This document shows, in pieces, positions 35,166 through 43,158 of a stretch of 64,000 nucleotides of DNA. A program made the position numbers and the translations under genes. Each line of letters starts with the position of its first letter. The stretch's first letter is position 1. Under the pieces are notes generated by a model. The model saw nothing but the letters and a program-made list of their open reading frames with translations. It was not told the origin of the DNA and ran no database searches. Source of the stretch: JALORV01 sp035498175 (GTDB taxonomy: Bacteria > Pseudomonadota > Gammaproteobacteria > Burkholderiales > Burkholderiaceae_F). Where the stretch lies: assembly GCA_035498175.1 (NCBI GenBank), contig DATKAJ010000039.1:10282-74281 (forward strand), given 5' to 3'.

Positions 35166-36080
35166 TCAATCGAGTGGCAACCGGCCGCAAGCTGGGTTGT
35201 TTCTTCGAAAATTGTTGCGCGATCTGCGCACGGCCATCGCGGCGAAAAGGCACGCCGCGACACCAGATTCAAGTGCGCCACCGCCTCCCGCGCTCGGCGG
35301 ATTCGCCGCGCTGGTCGGAGGTGCTGTCGCGGCCTGCGCGACGACCGAGCCCGCGACCGGAATGAGCGAAACGCCGGTGGTCGTGGTCACTCCGATGGAA
35401 GCAGTCCTCGTCAGGGAGCTGCCGGCCTGCGGCTGGAACGTCACGCTGATGGTGCAGTTGCCGTTGCTCGGGCGCAGCGTGGCGCCCGGGCAGGTCGATG
35501 CGGTGACGCGAAAGTCGGCCGCGTCGCCGCCGCTCGCCATCGTGACCGCATTGTTGGTGGCGAAGACCAGGTCGCCGGTGCCGGCGTTCGTAACGGTGGC
35601 TGTGGACGATGTCGTCGCGCCGACCACCGTGGCGGCAAAGATCGGGCCGCTGCTGGGCGAATAGCGCAGCACCGGTGTCGGGCCGACGATCCCGGCGATG
35701 AATGCAGCCAGGTCGCCGCGCTGCGTCGTGCTCAGCATGAAGAGCCCGTTCATGCCAGTGACGGCGCCGCCGAGTGTCGTGCCGGTCAGCGCCTTGTCGA
35801 GGGCCTCGAGTGCCTTGGCAAAGCTCATCGTTGCGGCACCACCAGCAGGCGTCGCGCGGTTCGTGATCGCGTTGCGAATGCTGGTCAACGAGCGCGGATC
35901 GGTCGCATCCGCCGTAGTCGAATGACAGCTGGAGCACTGCGGGGACAATGTCGCCGTGAAAAGCTGCTGTCCGGCGTTTGGGTCTCCGGTCGTCTGCGCT
36001 TTGGCCGTCGGACAGATGGCGGCCAGCGCGAACGCGGCGATCGTCGCAAGCTCGCGGACTATTGCTGCGCGCAGAGGCAA
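35166..36080 (-). CDS. Secreted cytochrome c-ASH protein, short paralogue
   Basis: A 304-residue exported protein. A signal peptide ends near TAKAQ. A cytochrome c domain carries a normal heme site CSSCH (Cys49, Cys52, His53), with a Met-rich stretch (GMNGLFMLS) for the axial ligand. One ASH-like beta domain follows (about 135-235), then SAGGGGALE, a hydrophobic segment and RRSR as the C-terminal anchor-like signal. The start is a TTG at 36078-36080, chosen because AGGAG (36089-36093) sits 8 bases before it; the frame is also open from a GTG at 36116, which lacks a ribosome site. A tail of about 20 residues follows the basic cluster. The role is unknown. Confidence 0.7.
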   Translation of the reverse strand: MPLRAAIVRELATIAAFALAAICPTAKAQTTGDPNAGQQLFTATLSPQCSSCHSTTADATDPRSLTSIRNAITNRATPAGGAATMSFAKALEALDKALTGTTLGGAVTGMNGLFMLSTTQRGDLAAFIAGIVGPTPVLRYSPSSGPIFAATVVGATTSSTATVTNAGTGDLVFATNNAVTMASGGDAADFRVTASTCPGATLRPSNGNCTISVTFQPQAGSSLTRTASIGVTTTTGVSLIPVAGSVVAQAATAPPTSAANPPSAGGGGALESGVAACLFAAMAVRRSRNNFRRNNPACGRLPLD

Positions 36081-36125
36081 CCACAACTCTCCTGAGAGGG
36101 GCGGCCGCCTGGCCACGCCGTCGGG

Positions 36126-36175
36126 AGAATTTTGCTTGCCAGCCTCCGGAGATTCGATCCGCCTTACGTGCTAGC
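36126..36175 (-). repeat. 50-bp repeated leader element, copy A
   Basis: Partner of the element at 33707-33756 (39 of 50 identical, same length). It lies 46 bases upstream of the TTG start of the short cytochrome-ASH gene, so both copies precede cytochrome-bearing members of the cluster. The conserved core on the minus strand reads TAAGGCGGATCGAA. Confidence 0.6.
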
Positions 36176-36212
36176 TCGCGTGCGCAGCGCGACGCGCACT
36201 CATCCGGACGCC

Positions 36213-37427
36213 TTAGCTCGTGCTGCCTGCAGTGCCGAGTGCCTGCGCCAGGTCGCGCTGGAGGTCGACGACCGATTCGAGGCCCACGGCGACCCGGATC
36301 AGCCCTTCGCGGATGCCCGCGCGCTCGCGCGCTTCAGCGCCGATGCGGCCGTGAGTGGTCGTGGCGGGATGCGTGATCGTCGTGCGCGTGTCGCCGAGAT
36401 TGGCGGTGATCGACATGAGCCGCACGCGGTCGATCACAGCCCACGCACGGGCACGCGCCTCCGCGGGGGAAGCTCCCGGCACCTCGAAGCTTACGACCGC
36501 ACCCGCCATCGCCTGCTGGCGGGCGCACAGCGTTGCCTGAGGGTGCGACGCGAGCCCGGGGAAGTGCACGCGCGCAACCCCGGCCTGGCGTTCGAGCCAC
36601 TGCGCGAGTTCCTGCGCGGCGTTCGACTGCGCGCGCATGCGTACAGCCAACGTCTCCAATCCCTTCAGCAGCACCCAGGCATTGAATGGCGACAGCGACG
36701 GTCCAGTGGTGCGCAGAACCGGCAGCACCTGCTCGCGGATGAAGCGGCGGCTGCCGAGCACGGCACCGCCCAGCACGCGTCCCTGCCCGTCCAGATACTT
36801 GGTCGCCGAATGGATCACCGCGTCGACGCCGAATTCCAGTGGTCGCTGCAACACCGGCGTACAGAAGCAGTTGTCGACAACCGTTAAAGCACCGGTCTCG
36901 CGTCCCAGTGCAGCCAGCGCGTGCAGGTCGGTGATATCCATCAGCGGGTTCGAAGGCGTCTCGCAATAGAGAAGCTTCGTTCGACCATTGGTCGCCGCAC
37001 GCCAGGCCTCGGGCGACGCAGCGTCGACATAGCTGACGTCGACACCGAAGCGCGCCAGCACTGTCGAGAACAGCTGCACGGATGCGCCGAAGACGCTGGC
37101 TGCGGAGACCACGTGGTCGCCCGACTTCAGCGTCGCCAGGCAGGTGGCCATGATCGCCGCCATACCTGATGACGTCGCGAGGCAGTCCTCGGCGCCCTCG
37201 AGCGACGCAAGGCGCTGCTCGAACATCCGCACCGTCGGATTGGTAAAGCGCGAGTAGACGTAGCCGTCTTCGCTGCCCGAAAAGCGCTCGGCCGCCTGGG
37301 CGGCGCTGTCGAAGACGAAACTCGACGTCAGGAAGATCGCTTCGCTGTGCTCGTTGAACGGCGTGCGCAGGGTGCCCGCGCGCACTGCACGAGTGTCGAA
37401 GTCGAACTGCTCGGAGGACTCGGTCAT
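36213..37427 (-). CDS. metZ: O-succinylhomoserine sulfhydrylase
   Basis: A 404-residue PLP enzyme of the Cys/Met metabolism family that makes homocysteine from O-succinylhomoserine and sulfide. The PLP lysine is in HSATKYLDGQGRVLGG. Other family segments are GYVYSRFTNPTVRMFE and SLGDTRT-like NLGDTRTTITHPATTTH. The start is the ATG at 37427, directly after the T-run of the upstream terminator; no strong ribosome site is visible, apart from a weak GGCGGG. A SAM-II riboswitch precedes it. It lies downstream of purF on the same strand. Confidence 0.93.
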   Translation of the reverse strand: MTESSEQFDFDTRAVRAGTLRTPFNEHSEAIFLTSSFVFDSAAQAAERFSGSEDGYVYSRFTNPTVRMFEQRLASLEGAEDCLATSSGMAAIMATCLATLKSGDHVVSAASVFGASVQLFSTVLARFGVDVSYVDAASPEAWRAATNGRTKLLYCETPSNPLMDITDLHALAALGRETGALTVVDNCFCTPVLQRPLEFGVDAVIHSATKYLDGQGRVLGGAVLGSRRFIREQVLPVLRTTGPSLSPFNAWVLLKGLETLAVRMRAQSNAAQELAQWLERQAGVARVHFPGLASHPQATLCARQQAMAGAVVSFEVPGASPAEARARAWAVIDRVRLMSITANLGDTRTTITHPATTTHGRIGAEARERAGIREGLIRVAVGLESVVDLQRDLAQALGTAGSTS

Positions 37428-37459
37428 AAAAAAACCCGCCGGCACAAGCGCAGCGGGTT
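37428..37459 (-). terminator. Intrinsic terminator abutting the metZ start
   Basis: AACCCGC pairs with GCGGGTT (outer stem, 37433-37459), followed by a run of seven T that ends at the base before the metZ ATG. Its place between the riboswitch and metZ suggests transcription attenuation. The GGGG at the 3' end of the aptamer could pair with the CCC of the terminator's first arm, which would offer a switch between two folds. The same hairpin could also end purF transcripts. Confidence 0.75.
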
Positions 37460-37466
37460 CTTCGAG

Positions 37467-37525
37467 CCCCTCGCTTTAGCCGCATTTGTTAAGCGCCCGC
37501 AAGCTGAGACCTCAAATCGGCGCGA
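37467..37525 (-). ncRNA. SAM-II riboswitch upstream of metZ
   Basis: On the minus strand the sequence begins TCGCGCCGATTT, closes with GGGCGC, and continues with AACAAATGCGGCTAAAGCGA and GGGG. This follows the SAM-II consensus closely: P1 stem (CGCGCC with GGGCGC), the conserved GATTT, the AAATG, the GCTAAA and a G-rich 3' end. SAM-II aptamers form an H-type pseudoknot around S-adenosylmethionine and turn off methionine genes, which suits metZ. The recognition is by eye against remembered consensus; a covariance-model scan would settle it. Confidence 0.85.
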
Positions 37526-37575
37526 TAGATGAATTGTATACGAGCCAGACCTCGGCCCGGGAAATGGGCAGGAAG

Positions 37576-39093
37576 CTAGTCCGCCGACGCCAGGTTCAAG
37601 TTCAGCTGCGCACGCGGTTCGCCGTCGGCGCTGACGATCGCCTGCCGGCTCGCTTCCAGCCGGTCGAGGTACTCGGGTGTCACGTCTCCGGTGATGTAGT
37701 GGCCATCGAAGCAGCTCGCCTCGAAATTCGTCAGGTGCGGGCCGACTTCGGACACCGAGGTCTTCATCGCGGCGATGTCCTGGTAGACCAAGCCGTCGGC
37801 TTCGATCATGCGCCGGATCTCTTCATCCGAACGTCCATGGGCGATCAGTTCGCTGCGGGTCGGCATGTCGATGCCGTAGACGTTCGGAAAGCGCACCGGC
37901 GGCGCCGCCGAAGCGAAGATCACGCGGTTCGCTCCGGACTCGCGCGCCATGTGCACGATCTCACGCGACGTCGTGCCGCGCACAATCGAGTCATCGACCA
38001 GAAGCACGTTCTTGCCCTTGAACTCGGTCGGGAGCGCGTTGAGCTTCTGCCGCACGCTTTTCCGGCGCACCGACTGCCCCGGCATGATGAACGTGCGCCC
38101 GACATAGCGGTTCTTGAAGTAGCCCTCGCGGAACTCCAGTCCAAGCTTCATCGCGAGCTGCATCGCCGCCGGCCGCGAGGTGTCCGGGATCGGCATCACG
38201 ACATCGATGTCCCCTGTCGGAAACTCCCGGCGGATCTTCTCCGCCAGATGCTCGCCCATCCTCAGCCGCGACGCATAGACGCTGACGCCGTCGATCACTG
38301 AGTCCGGGCGGGCGAAGTAGACGTACTCGAAAATGCAGGGATTGAGCGAATGATGCTCGGCGCACTGCTGCGCGTAGAAGTTGCCGTCGAGATCGATGAA
38401 CACCGCCTCGCCCGGCCCGACGTCGCGCACGAACTTGAAGCCGAGACCCTCCAGCGCGACCGATTCGCTGGCGACCAGATACTCAGTGCCGCCGTCGGTC
38501 TCGTTGACTCCGTAGCACAGTGGGCGGATGCCGAACGGATCGCGGAACGCCAGGATTCCGTGGCCGGCCACATGCGCCACGCAGGCATAGGCGCCACGCA
38601 CGCGACGATGCAGTCCGGCCACCGCCCGGAAAATGGTCGCGGGATCGAGCGTATAGCTCGAACTCTGTTCCTGCAGCTCGTGGGCCAGCACGTTCAGCAG
38701 TACCTCGGAATCAGACGTCGTATTGATGTGACGCCGATCAATGCGGAACATCTCGCTCTTCAGCTGCTCCGCGTTTGTCAGGTTGCCGTTATGTCCGAGC
38801 GTGATGCCGAATGGCGCGTTGACGTAGAACGGCTGCGCCTCCTCAGGGCTCGTCGCGGAACCGGCTGTCGGATAGCGCACGTGGGCGATGCCGGCGTTGC
38901 CGGTGAGGTTGCGCATGTTCCGGGTGCGGAAGATCTCCCGCACCAGACCGTTGCCCTTCCACATCGCGAAGGTGTTGCCTGCGCCGGTCGCAATCCCGGC
39001 TGCGTCCTGGCCGCGATGCTGCAGCAGTTGCAGCGAGTCGTAGAGCAGCTGATTGACCGGGGACGTCGCGACGACACCAACGATGCCGCACAT
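37576..39093 (-). CDS. purF: Amidophosphoribosyltransferase
   Basis: A 505-residue enzyme that catalyses the first step of purine synthesis, PRPP plus glutamine to phosphoribosylamine. The start MCGIVGVVATSPVNQLLYD puts the catalytic Cys at position 2, exposed after Met removal. The PRPP-binding motif VLLVDDSIVRGTT and the RNRYVGRTFI-like KNRYVGRTFIMPGQ segment are present. The frame is open to 39282 but the Ntn start must be at Cys. The usual neighbour cvpA is missing. Confidence 0.97.
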   Translation of the reverse strand: MCGIVGVVATSPVNQLLYDSLQLLQHRGQDAAGIATGAGNTFAMWKGNGLVREIFRTRNMRNLTGNAGIAHVRYPTAGSATSPEEAQPFYVNAPFGITLGHNGNLTNAEQLKSEMFRIDRRHINTTSDSEVLLNVLAHELQEQSSSYTLDPATIFRAVAGLHRRVRGAYACVAHVAGHGILAFRDPFGIRPLCYGVNETDGGTEYLVASESVALEGLGFKFVRDVGPGEAVFIDLDGNFYAQQCAEHHSLNPCIFEYVYFARPDSVIDGVSVYASRLRMGEHLAEKIRREFPTGDIDVVMPIPDTSRPAAMQLAMKLGLEFREGYFKNRYVGRTFIMPGQSVRRKSVRQKLNALPTEFKGKNVLLVDDSIVRGTTSREIVHMARESGANRVIFASAAPPVRFPNVYGIDMPTRSELIAHGRSDEEIRRMIEADGLVYQDIAAMKTSVSEVGPHLTNFEASCFDGHYITGDVTPEYLDRLEASRQAIVSADGEPRAQLNLNLASAD

Positions 39094-39353
39094 GTCAGCG
39101 AGGCCGATGGCGCTGAACGGCCATTGAACGAGTGACGCGGGACATGCAGTTCTCCCCGTTACGAAGCGTTCGGGACATGGTGACGGCCCGGCAACCACAA
39201 CTGCGGCGCAAATCGTACGCCGGCATGGGCCTGCGAAGGCCGGGCGGTGCACATTGCGCCGTGCGGCTCCATAAAAATACACCCGGAATGCGGGTCTTCA
39301 AGCACCATCATGCAGATACACCGCTTATAGTGCGGACAACATGAAGAACCCGC
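39094..39353. other. Intergenic region where cvpA would be expected
   Basis: A 260-base region between the SPOR-domain gene and purF. In related bacteria cvpA sits here. I see no membrane-protein frame; only the purF promoter and a leader of about 180 bases are evident. Confidence 0.6.
39274..39301 (-). promoter_or_regulatory. Likely purF promoter
   Basis: On the minus strand TTGAAG (39296-39301), a 16-base spacer and TATTTT (39274-39279) form a reasonable sigma-70 promoter about 180 bases upstream of the purF ATG. Such a promoter would let purF be expressed apart from folC and the SPOR gene. Confidence 0.5.
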
Positions 39354-40088
39354 CTAGACCATGACCACATTGCCGTTGATTCCCATCCCTTTCAACCGTG
39401 CGCGCACCTTGTCGGCGTCCTCGCGGCTCGCATAGGGCCCAAGGCGGACGCGAAAACGCGTGCCGTCGGCCGTCTCGATCCGCTCGGTATACGGCGCCAG
39501 GCCGCCTTTTTTGAGCCGCTCGGCGAGGTCGCGGGCGGCTGATTCCGTCCCCGTCGCCGCGGCCTGCACCGCGAACTTGCCACCCTTGACCGGCGCCGGC
39601 AGCAGCATGTCGGCCGCCTTGCCCTCGAGGGTTGCGCGCGCACGCTGCTCTTCTGCTTTCGCCGCGTCGGCGTCGGCCTTGGTGGCGTCGGAGCGCGGCG
39701 CCTTGTCCGCCCCGACAGGCTTCTCACTCGCGGGTGTGGCCGCCGGCGCGGCAGGCGCCGCGGCAGGTGCGTCGGGGGGCGGTGCGACCGGAACCGTTTC
39801 GGGCGCGGGGACCGGCGGCAGCGCGAGGCGTGGTGCGAACTTCGACTTCTCGCTCGGAATATCGATGGGAATGTTGTCTGAAACCGGGCGCGGCTCCGAA
39901 TCGAGCAGCATCGGCACGACAATCACGGCCAGCAGCAAAAGCGCCGCGGCTCCAATCAACCGGCGTCGCGCGCGTATTCGCATCGCGGCCGCCGGGTCGG
40001 CCCGACCGGAATCGTCGTGAGCGGAACGGGAAGAGCGTGGAGCAGCGTCAACGGCCGCGTTCTTGCGACGCCAGAAAGCCAGGGACAT
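39354..40088 (-). CDS. SPOR-domain membrane protein (DedD-like)
   Basis: A 244-residue bitopic inner-membrane protein. The cytoplasmic N-terminus is followed by one transmembrane helix at about residues 44-62. A long Pro/Ala-rich periplasmic linker leads to a C-terminal SPOR domain (about 168-244, GGKFAVQAAATGTESAARDL to GINGNVVMV). SPOR domains bind denuded glycan strands at the division septum. It follows folC, as dedD does in many proteobacteria. Confidence 0.88.
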   Translation of the reverse strand: MSLAFWRRKNAAVDAAPRSSRSAHDDSGRADPAAAMRIRARRRLIGAAALLLLAVIVVPMLLDSEPRPVSDNIPIDIPSEKSKFAPRLALPPVPAPETVPVAPPPDAPAAAPAAPAATPASEKPVGADKAPRSDATKADADAAKAEEQRARATLEGKAADMLLPAPVKGGKFAVQAAATGTESAARDLAERLKKGGLAPYTERIETADGTRFRVRLGPYASREDADKVRARLKGMGINGNVVMV

Positions 40089-40108
40089 CCGCGCTCCAGC
40101 CGGAATCC

Positions 40109-41398
40109 TCAGCGCCCATGCGTGCGCGCACGTAGGACGCGCATCACCTCGGCGACCGTGAGGAAGGAACCGAAGGCGAGAATTCTATCATCGGGTCCCA
40201 CGCATTCTCGTGCCGCGATGAAGGCCGCGCCGACATTCTCGTATGTCGAGATCGACGATGCGTGCCCGGCCGCCGCAGCGACGGTGCGCAGCACGGCGGC
40301 GACTTCCTCTGCAGTGCTGCCACGCGCGCCGGCCACGGTTCCGACATGCCAGTGATCGACGCGATCGCCGAGCTTGGCGGTGACGCCGGCGATGTCCTTG
40401 TCGCGCAGCATGCCGAACACCGCGTGCGTCGATGGAAAAAAGCCCATGCTGTCGAGGTTCTGCGCAAGGACCGCGGCCGCGTGCGGATTGTGCGCGACGT
40501 CCAGGATGGTCGTCGGACGCCCCGGCAGGACCTGGAAGCGCCCGGGAATCTCGACCGTCAGCAGTCCCTGCCGGACCGCCTGCTGTGAAACCGGCAGCCG
40601 CTCGGCAAGCGCCTCGAGCGCGGCCAGCGCTCCCGAGGCGTTCAACAACTGGTTCGCGCCACGCAGTGCCGGATACGGCAACCCGCCGCGGCGGACACGG
40701 CGTCCGCCGTAAGACCACTGTTGCCGGTCACCCTGGTAATTGAAGTCGCGACCGAACCGCCAGAAGTCCGCGCCGATGGCTGCAGCGTGTTCGACCAGCG
40801 CCTGCGGCGGCTGCGGATCGCTGCAGATGGCGGGTCGCCCGCAGCGATAGATGTGCGCCTTCTCGCGTCCGATCGCTTCACGGGTCGGGCCGAGATAGTC
40901 CATGTGATCGAGGTCGATCGACGTGACGATCGCCGCGTCGCCGTCGACGAGGTTCACCGCGTCGAGGCGCCCGCCGAGCCCGATTTCGAGCACGACCGCG
41001 TCAAGTTGTGCCGCGGCAAGAAGTCGCAGAATCGCCAGCGTCGTGAACTCGAAATAGGTGAGCGAAGTCGCTTTCCGCGCCGCCTCGACCGCCTCGAATT
41101 GCGCGACGAGTTGCGCATCGGTCGCCACGATGCCGTCGATGCGCACACGCTCGTTGAAGTCGAGCAGATGCGGCGAGGTGTACAGGCCCGTGCGGTAACC
41201 CGCTGCTCGCAGAATGCTGTCGAGCGTCGCGCAGGTGGAGCCCTTGCCGTTCGTGCCCCCGACGACGATCGTCGTCGCTGAAAGGCCGAAGCCGAGCCGG
41301 TCGGCGACCCGCCGAACGCGGTCGAGTCCGAGGTCGATCTCCTTCGGATGCAGCCGCTCGAGTCGCGCCAACCAGTCGGCCAGCAAAGGGGGGGCCAC
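40109..41398 (-). CDS. folC: Dihydrofolate synthase / folylpolyglutamate synthase
   Basis: A 429-residue Mur-ligase-family enzyme that adds glutamate to dihydropteroate and to folates. The ATP-binding loop VGGTNGKGST lies at about residues 46-55. Other signatures are TSPHLLDFNERVRIDG and LEIGLGGRLDAVN. The start is a GTG at 41398 giving the usual N-terminus. Context accD-folC-SPOR is standard. Confidence 0.95.
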   Translation of the reverse strand: MAPPLLADWLARLERLHPKEIDLGLDRVRRVADRLGFGLSATTIVVGGTNGKGSTCATLDSILRAAGYRTGLYTSPHLLDFNERVRIDGIVATDAQLVAQFEAVEAARKATSLTYFEFTTLAILRLLAAAQLDAVVLEIGLGGRLDAVNLVDGDAAIVTSIDLDHMDYLGPTREAIGREKAHIYRCGRPAICSDPQPPQALVEHAAAIGADFWRFGRDFNYQGDRQQWSYGGRRVRRGGLPYPALRGANQLLNASGALAALEALAERLPVSQQAVRQGLLTVEIPGRFQVLPGRPTTILDVAHNPHAAAVLAQNLDSMGFFPSTHAVFGMLRDKDIAGVTAKLGDRVDHWHVGTVAGARGSTAEEVAAVLRTVAAAAGHASSISTYENVGAAFIAARECVGPDDRILAFGSFLTVAEVMRVLRARTHGR

Positions 41399-41429
41399 GT
41401 AAATGATCGGCCGGCCACGCCGGCCACGC

Positions 41430-42302
41430 TCAGGAAATGGCGTCGGCGGGCTGCTTCAGCAGCAGGGCAAGCAGGCGTGCCATCTCATCGCGCATCTCGC
41501 GCCGGTCGACGATCATGTCGATCGCGCCCTTTGAGAGCAGGAACTCGGACCGCTGGAATCCCTCCGGCAGCTTCTCGCGAACGGTCTGCTCGATCACGCG
41601 CGGGCCGGCAAAGCCGATCAGCGCCTTCGGTTCGGCGATCACCACGTCGCCCATGAACGCGAAGCTCGCCGACACGCCTCCCATGGTCGGATCCGCCAGC
41701 ACCGAAATGAAAGGCAATTTCGCCTCGGCCAGGCGCGCGATCATCGCGGTCGTCTTGGCCATCTGGAAGAGCGACAGCAGCCCTTCCTGCATGCGCGCCC
41801 CTCCGGTGGACGTCACGCAGATGAACGGCACCTTCTGCTCGATCGCTGTCCCGACGCCGCGGACGAAGCGCTCGCCGACGACCGAGCCCATGGACCCGCC
41901 CATGAACTCGAACTCGAAACATGCAGCGACGACGGGCAGCGCACGGATCGAACCTCCCATGACGACCAGCGCATCGGTCTCGCCGGTTTCCTCCATCGCC
42001 TCCTGCAGGCGCTCGGGGTACTTGCGGCTGTCCCTGAACTTCAGCGCATCGACCGGCAGGACTTCCTGGCCGATTTCGTAGCGCCCCTCGGCATCCATCA
42101 GCGCGTCGAGCCGTGCCCGTGCTCCGATGCGCAGATGGTGCGCGCACTTCGGGCAGACCATCATGGTCTTTTCGAGTTCGGCGCTGTACAGCACCGCCTC
42201 GCACGCCGGGCACTTGGTCCAGAGCCCCTCAGGCACGACCTTTCGCGTCGATCCCTCTTCGCGCTTGATGCGCGGCGGAAGGATCTTGTCGATCCAGCTC
42301 AT
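41430..42302 (-). CDS. accD: Acetyl-CoA carboxylase carboxyltransferase subunit beta
   Basis: A 290-residue subunit. The N-terminal zinc ribbon has Cys31, Cys34, Cys50 and Cys53 (CPAC and CPKC). The carboxyltransferase fold carries TSTGGARMQEGLLSLFQMAK and GFAGPRVIEQTV. With AccA it moves CO2 from biotin to acetyl-CoA. The start MSWIDKILPPRIKRE is the family start; a frame open to 42338 is not conserved. The gene follows trpA with a 37-base gap. Confidence 0.97.
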   Translation of the reverse strand: MSWIDKILPPRIKREEGSTRKVVPEGLWTKCPACEAVLYSAELEKTMMVCPKCAHHLRIGARARLDALMDAEGRYEIGQEVLPVDALKFRDSRKYPERLQEAMEETGETDALVVMGGSIRALPVVAACFEFEFMGGSMGSVVGERFVRGVGTAIEQKVPFICVTSTGGARMQEGLLSLFQMAKTTAMIARLAEAKLPFISVLADPTMGGVSASFAFMGDVVIAEPKALIGFAGPRVIEQTVREKLPEGFQRSEFLLSKGAIDMIVDRREMRDEMARLLALLLKQPADAIS

Positions 42303-42339
42303 CGCAGTCCTCCCGTCGGTGTCGTCGACGTCGGCCATG

Positions 42340-43158
42340 TCACGCGGCCGCCCGGATGATGGGTGCGTCCAGCGCCGCGCGAATCTCGCGCACCAGCGCC
42401 TCGGTGGCTTCGACAGCGCGCTCGCGCGGCGTCGACTCGAGTTCCTGAATCAGCCGCGAGCCGATGACGACTGCATCGGCGACTGCAGCAACAGCGACGG
42501 CGCTTGCGGCATCGCGAATGCCGAAGCCGACGCCGATCGGAACCTGCGCGTGCTTGCGGATTAACGGGATCTTGGCGGCAACGCTCGCAATGTCGAGGTG
42601 GCCGGCGCCGGTAATGCCCTTGAGGCTCACGTAGTAGATGTAGCCCGCCGCGTGGCGAGCCACTGCTTCGATGCGCTGATCCGTGGACGTCGGTGCGAGC
42701 AGGAAGATCGGATCGATGCCCGCTGCGCGCATCTCGGCGGCGAACTCGGCGCACTCCTCCGGCGGATAGTCGACCACCAGCACGCCGTCGACGCCCGCGT
42801 CGCGCGTCGCGTCCGCGAATTCGCGCCGACCCATGCGTTCGATCGGATTCGCATAGCCCATCAGCACGACCGGCGTATCGCTGTCCGTGGTGCGGAACTC
42901 GCGTACGAATCCGATCGTCTGCCGCAGCCCGACGCCGTTGCGGATCGCCCGCTCGGTCGCGCGCTGGATCACCGGGCCGTCGGCCATCGGATCCGAGAAC
43001 GGCACGCCGAGTTCGATGACGTCCGCGCCCGCCCGCGCCAGAGCACGCATCAGCGGAACCGTGAGGGCCGGGTCGGGGTCGCCGGCCGCGATGTACGGAA
43101 TCAGGCCCTTGCGGCCCGCCGCCTTCAGTTGCGCGAAGCGTCGAGCAATGCGCGACAT
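42340..43158 (-). CDS. trpA: Tryptophan synthase alpha subunit
   Basis: A 272-residue TIM barrel that splits indole-glycerol phosphate. The catalytic Glu49 (VIELGVPFSDP) and Asp60 (MADGPVIQ) have the same numbers as in the E. coli enzyme. The phosphate-binding VGFGIRDA segment is present. The ATG overlaps the trpB stop (TGATG), which suggests coupled translation and equal amounts of both subunits. Confidence 0.97.
   Translation of the reverse strand: MSRIARRFAQLKAAGRKGLIPYIAAGDPDPALTVPLMRALARAGADVIELGVPFSDPMADGPVIQRATERAIRNGVGLRQTIGFVREFRTTDSDTPVVLMGYANPIERMGRREFADATRDAGVDGVLVVDYPPEECAEFAAEMRAAGIDPIFLLAPTSTDQRIEAVARHAAGYIYYVSLKGITGAGHLDIASVAAKIPLIRKHAQVPIGVGFGIRDAASAVAVAAVADAVVIGSRLIQELESTPRERAVEATEALVREIRAALDAPIIRAAA

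Noticed and set aside
36126..36175. Possible sigma-54 promoter in the repeated leader element (TGGCAAGC)
   Set aside because: There is no matching TTGCA-type -12 element at the right distance, and the TGGC is not kept in the other copy.
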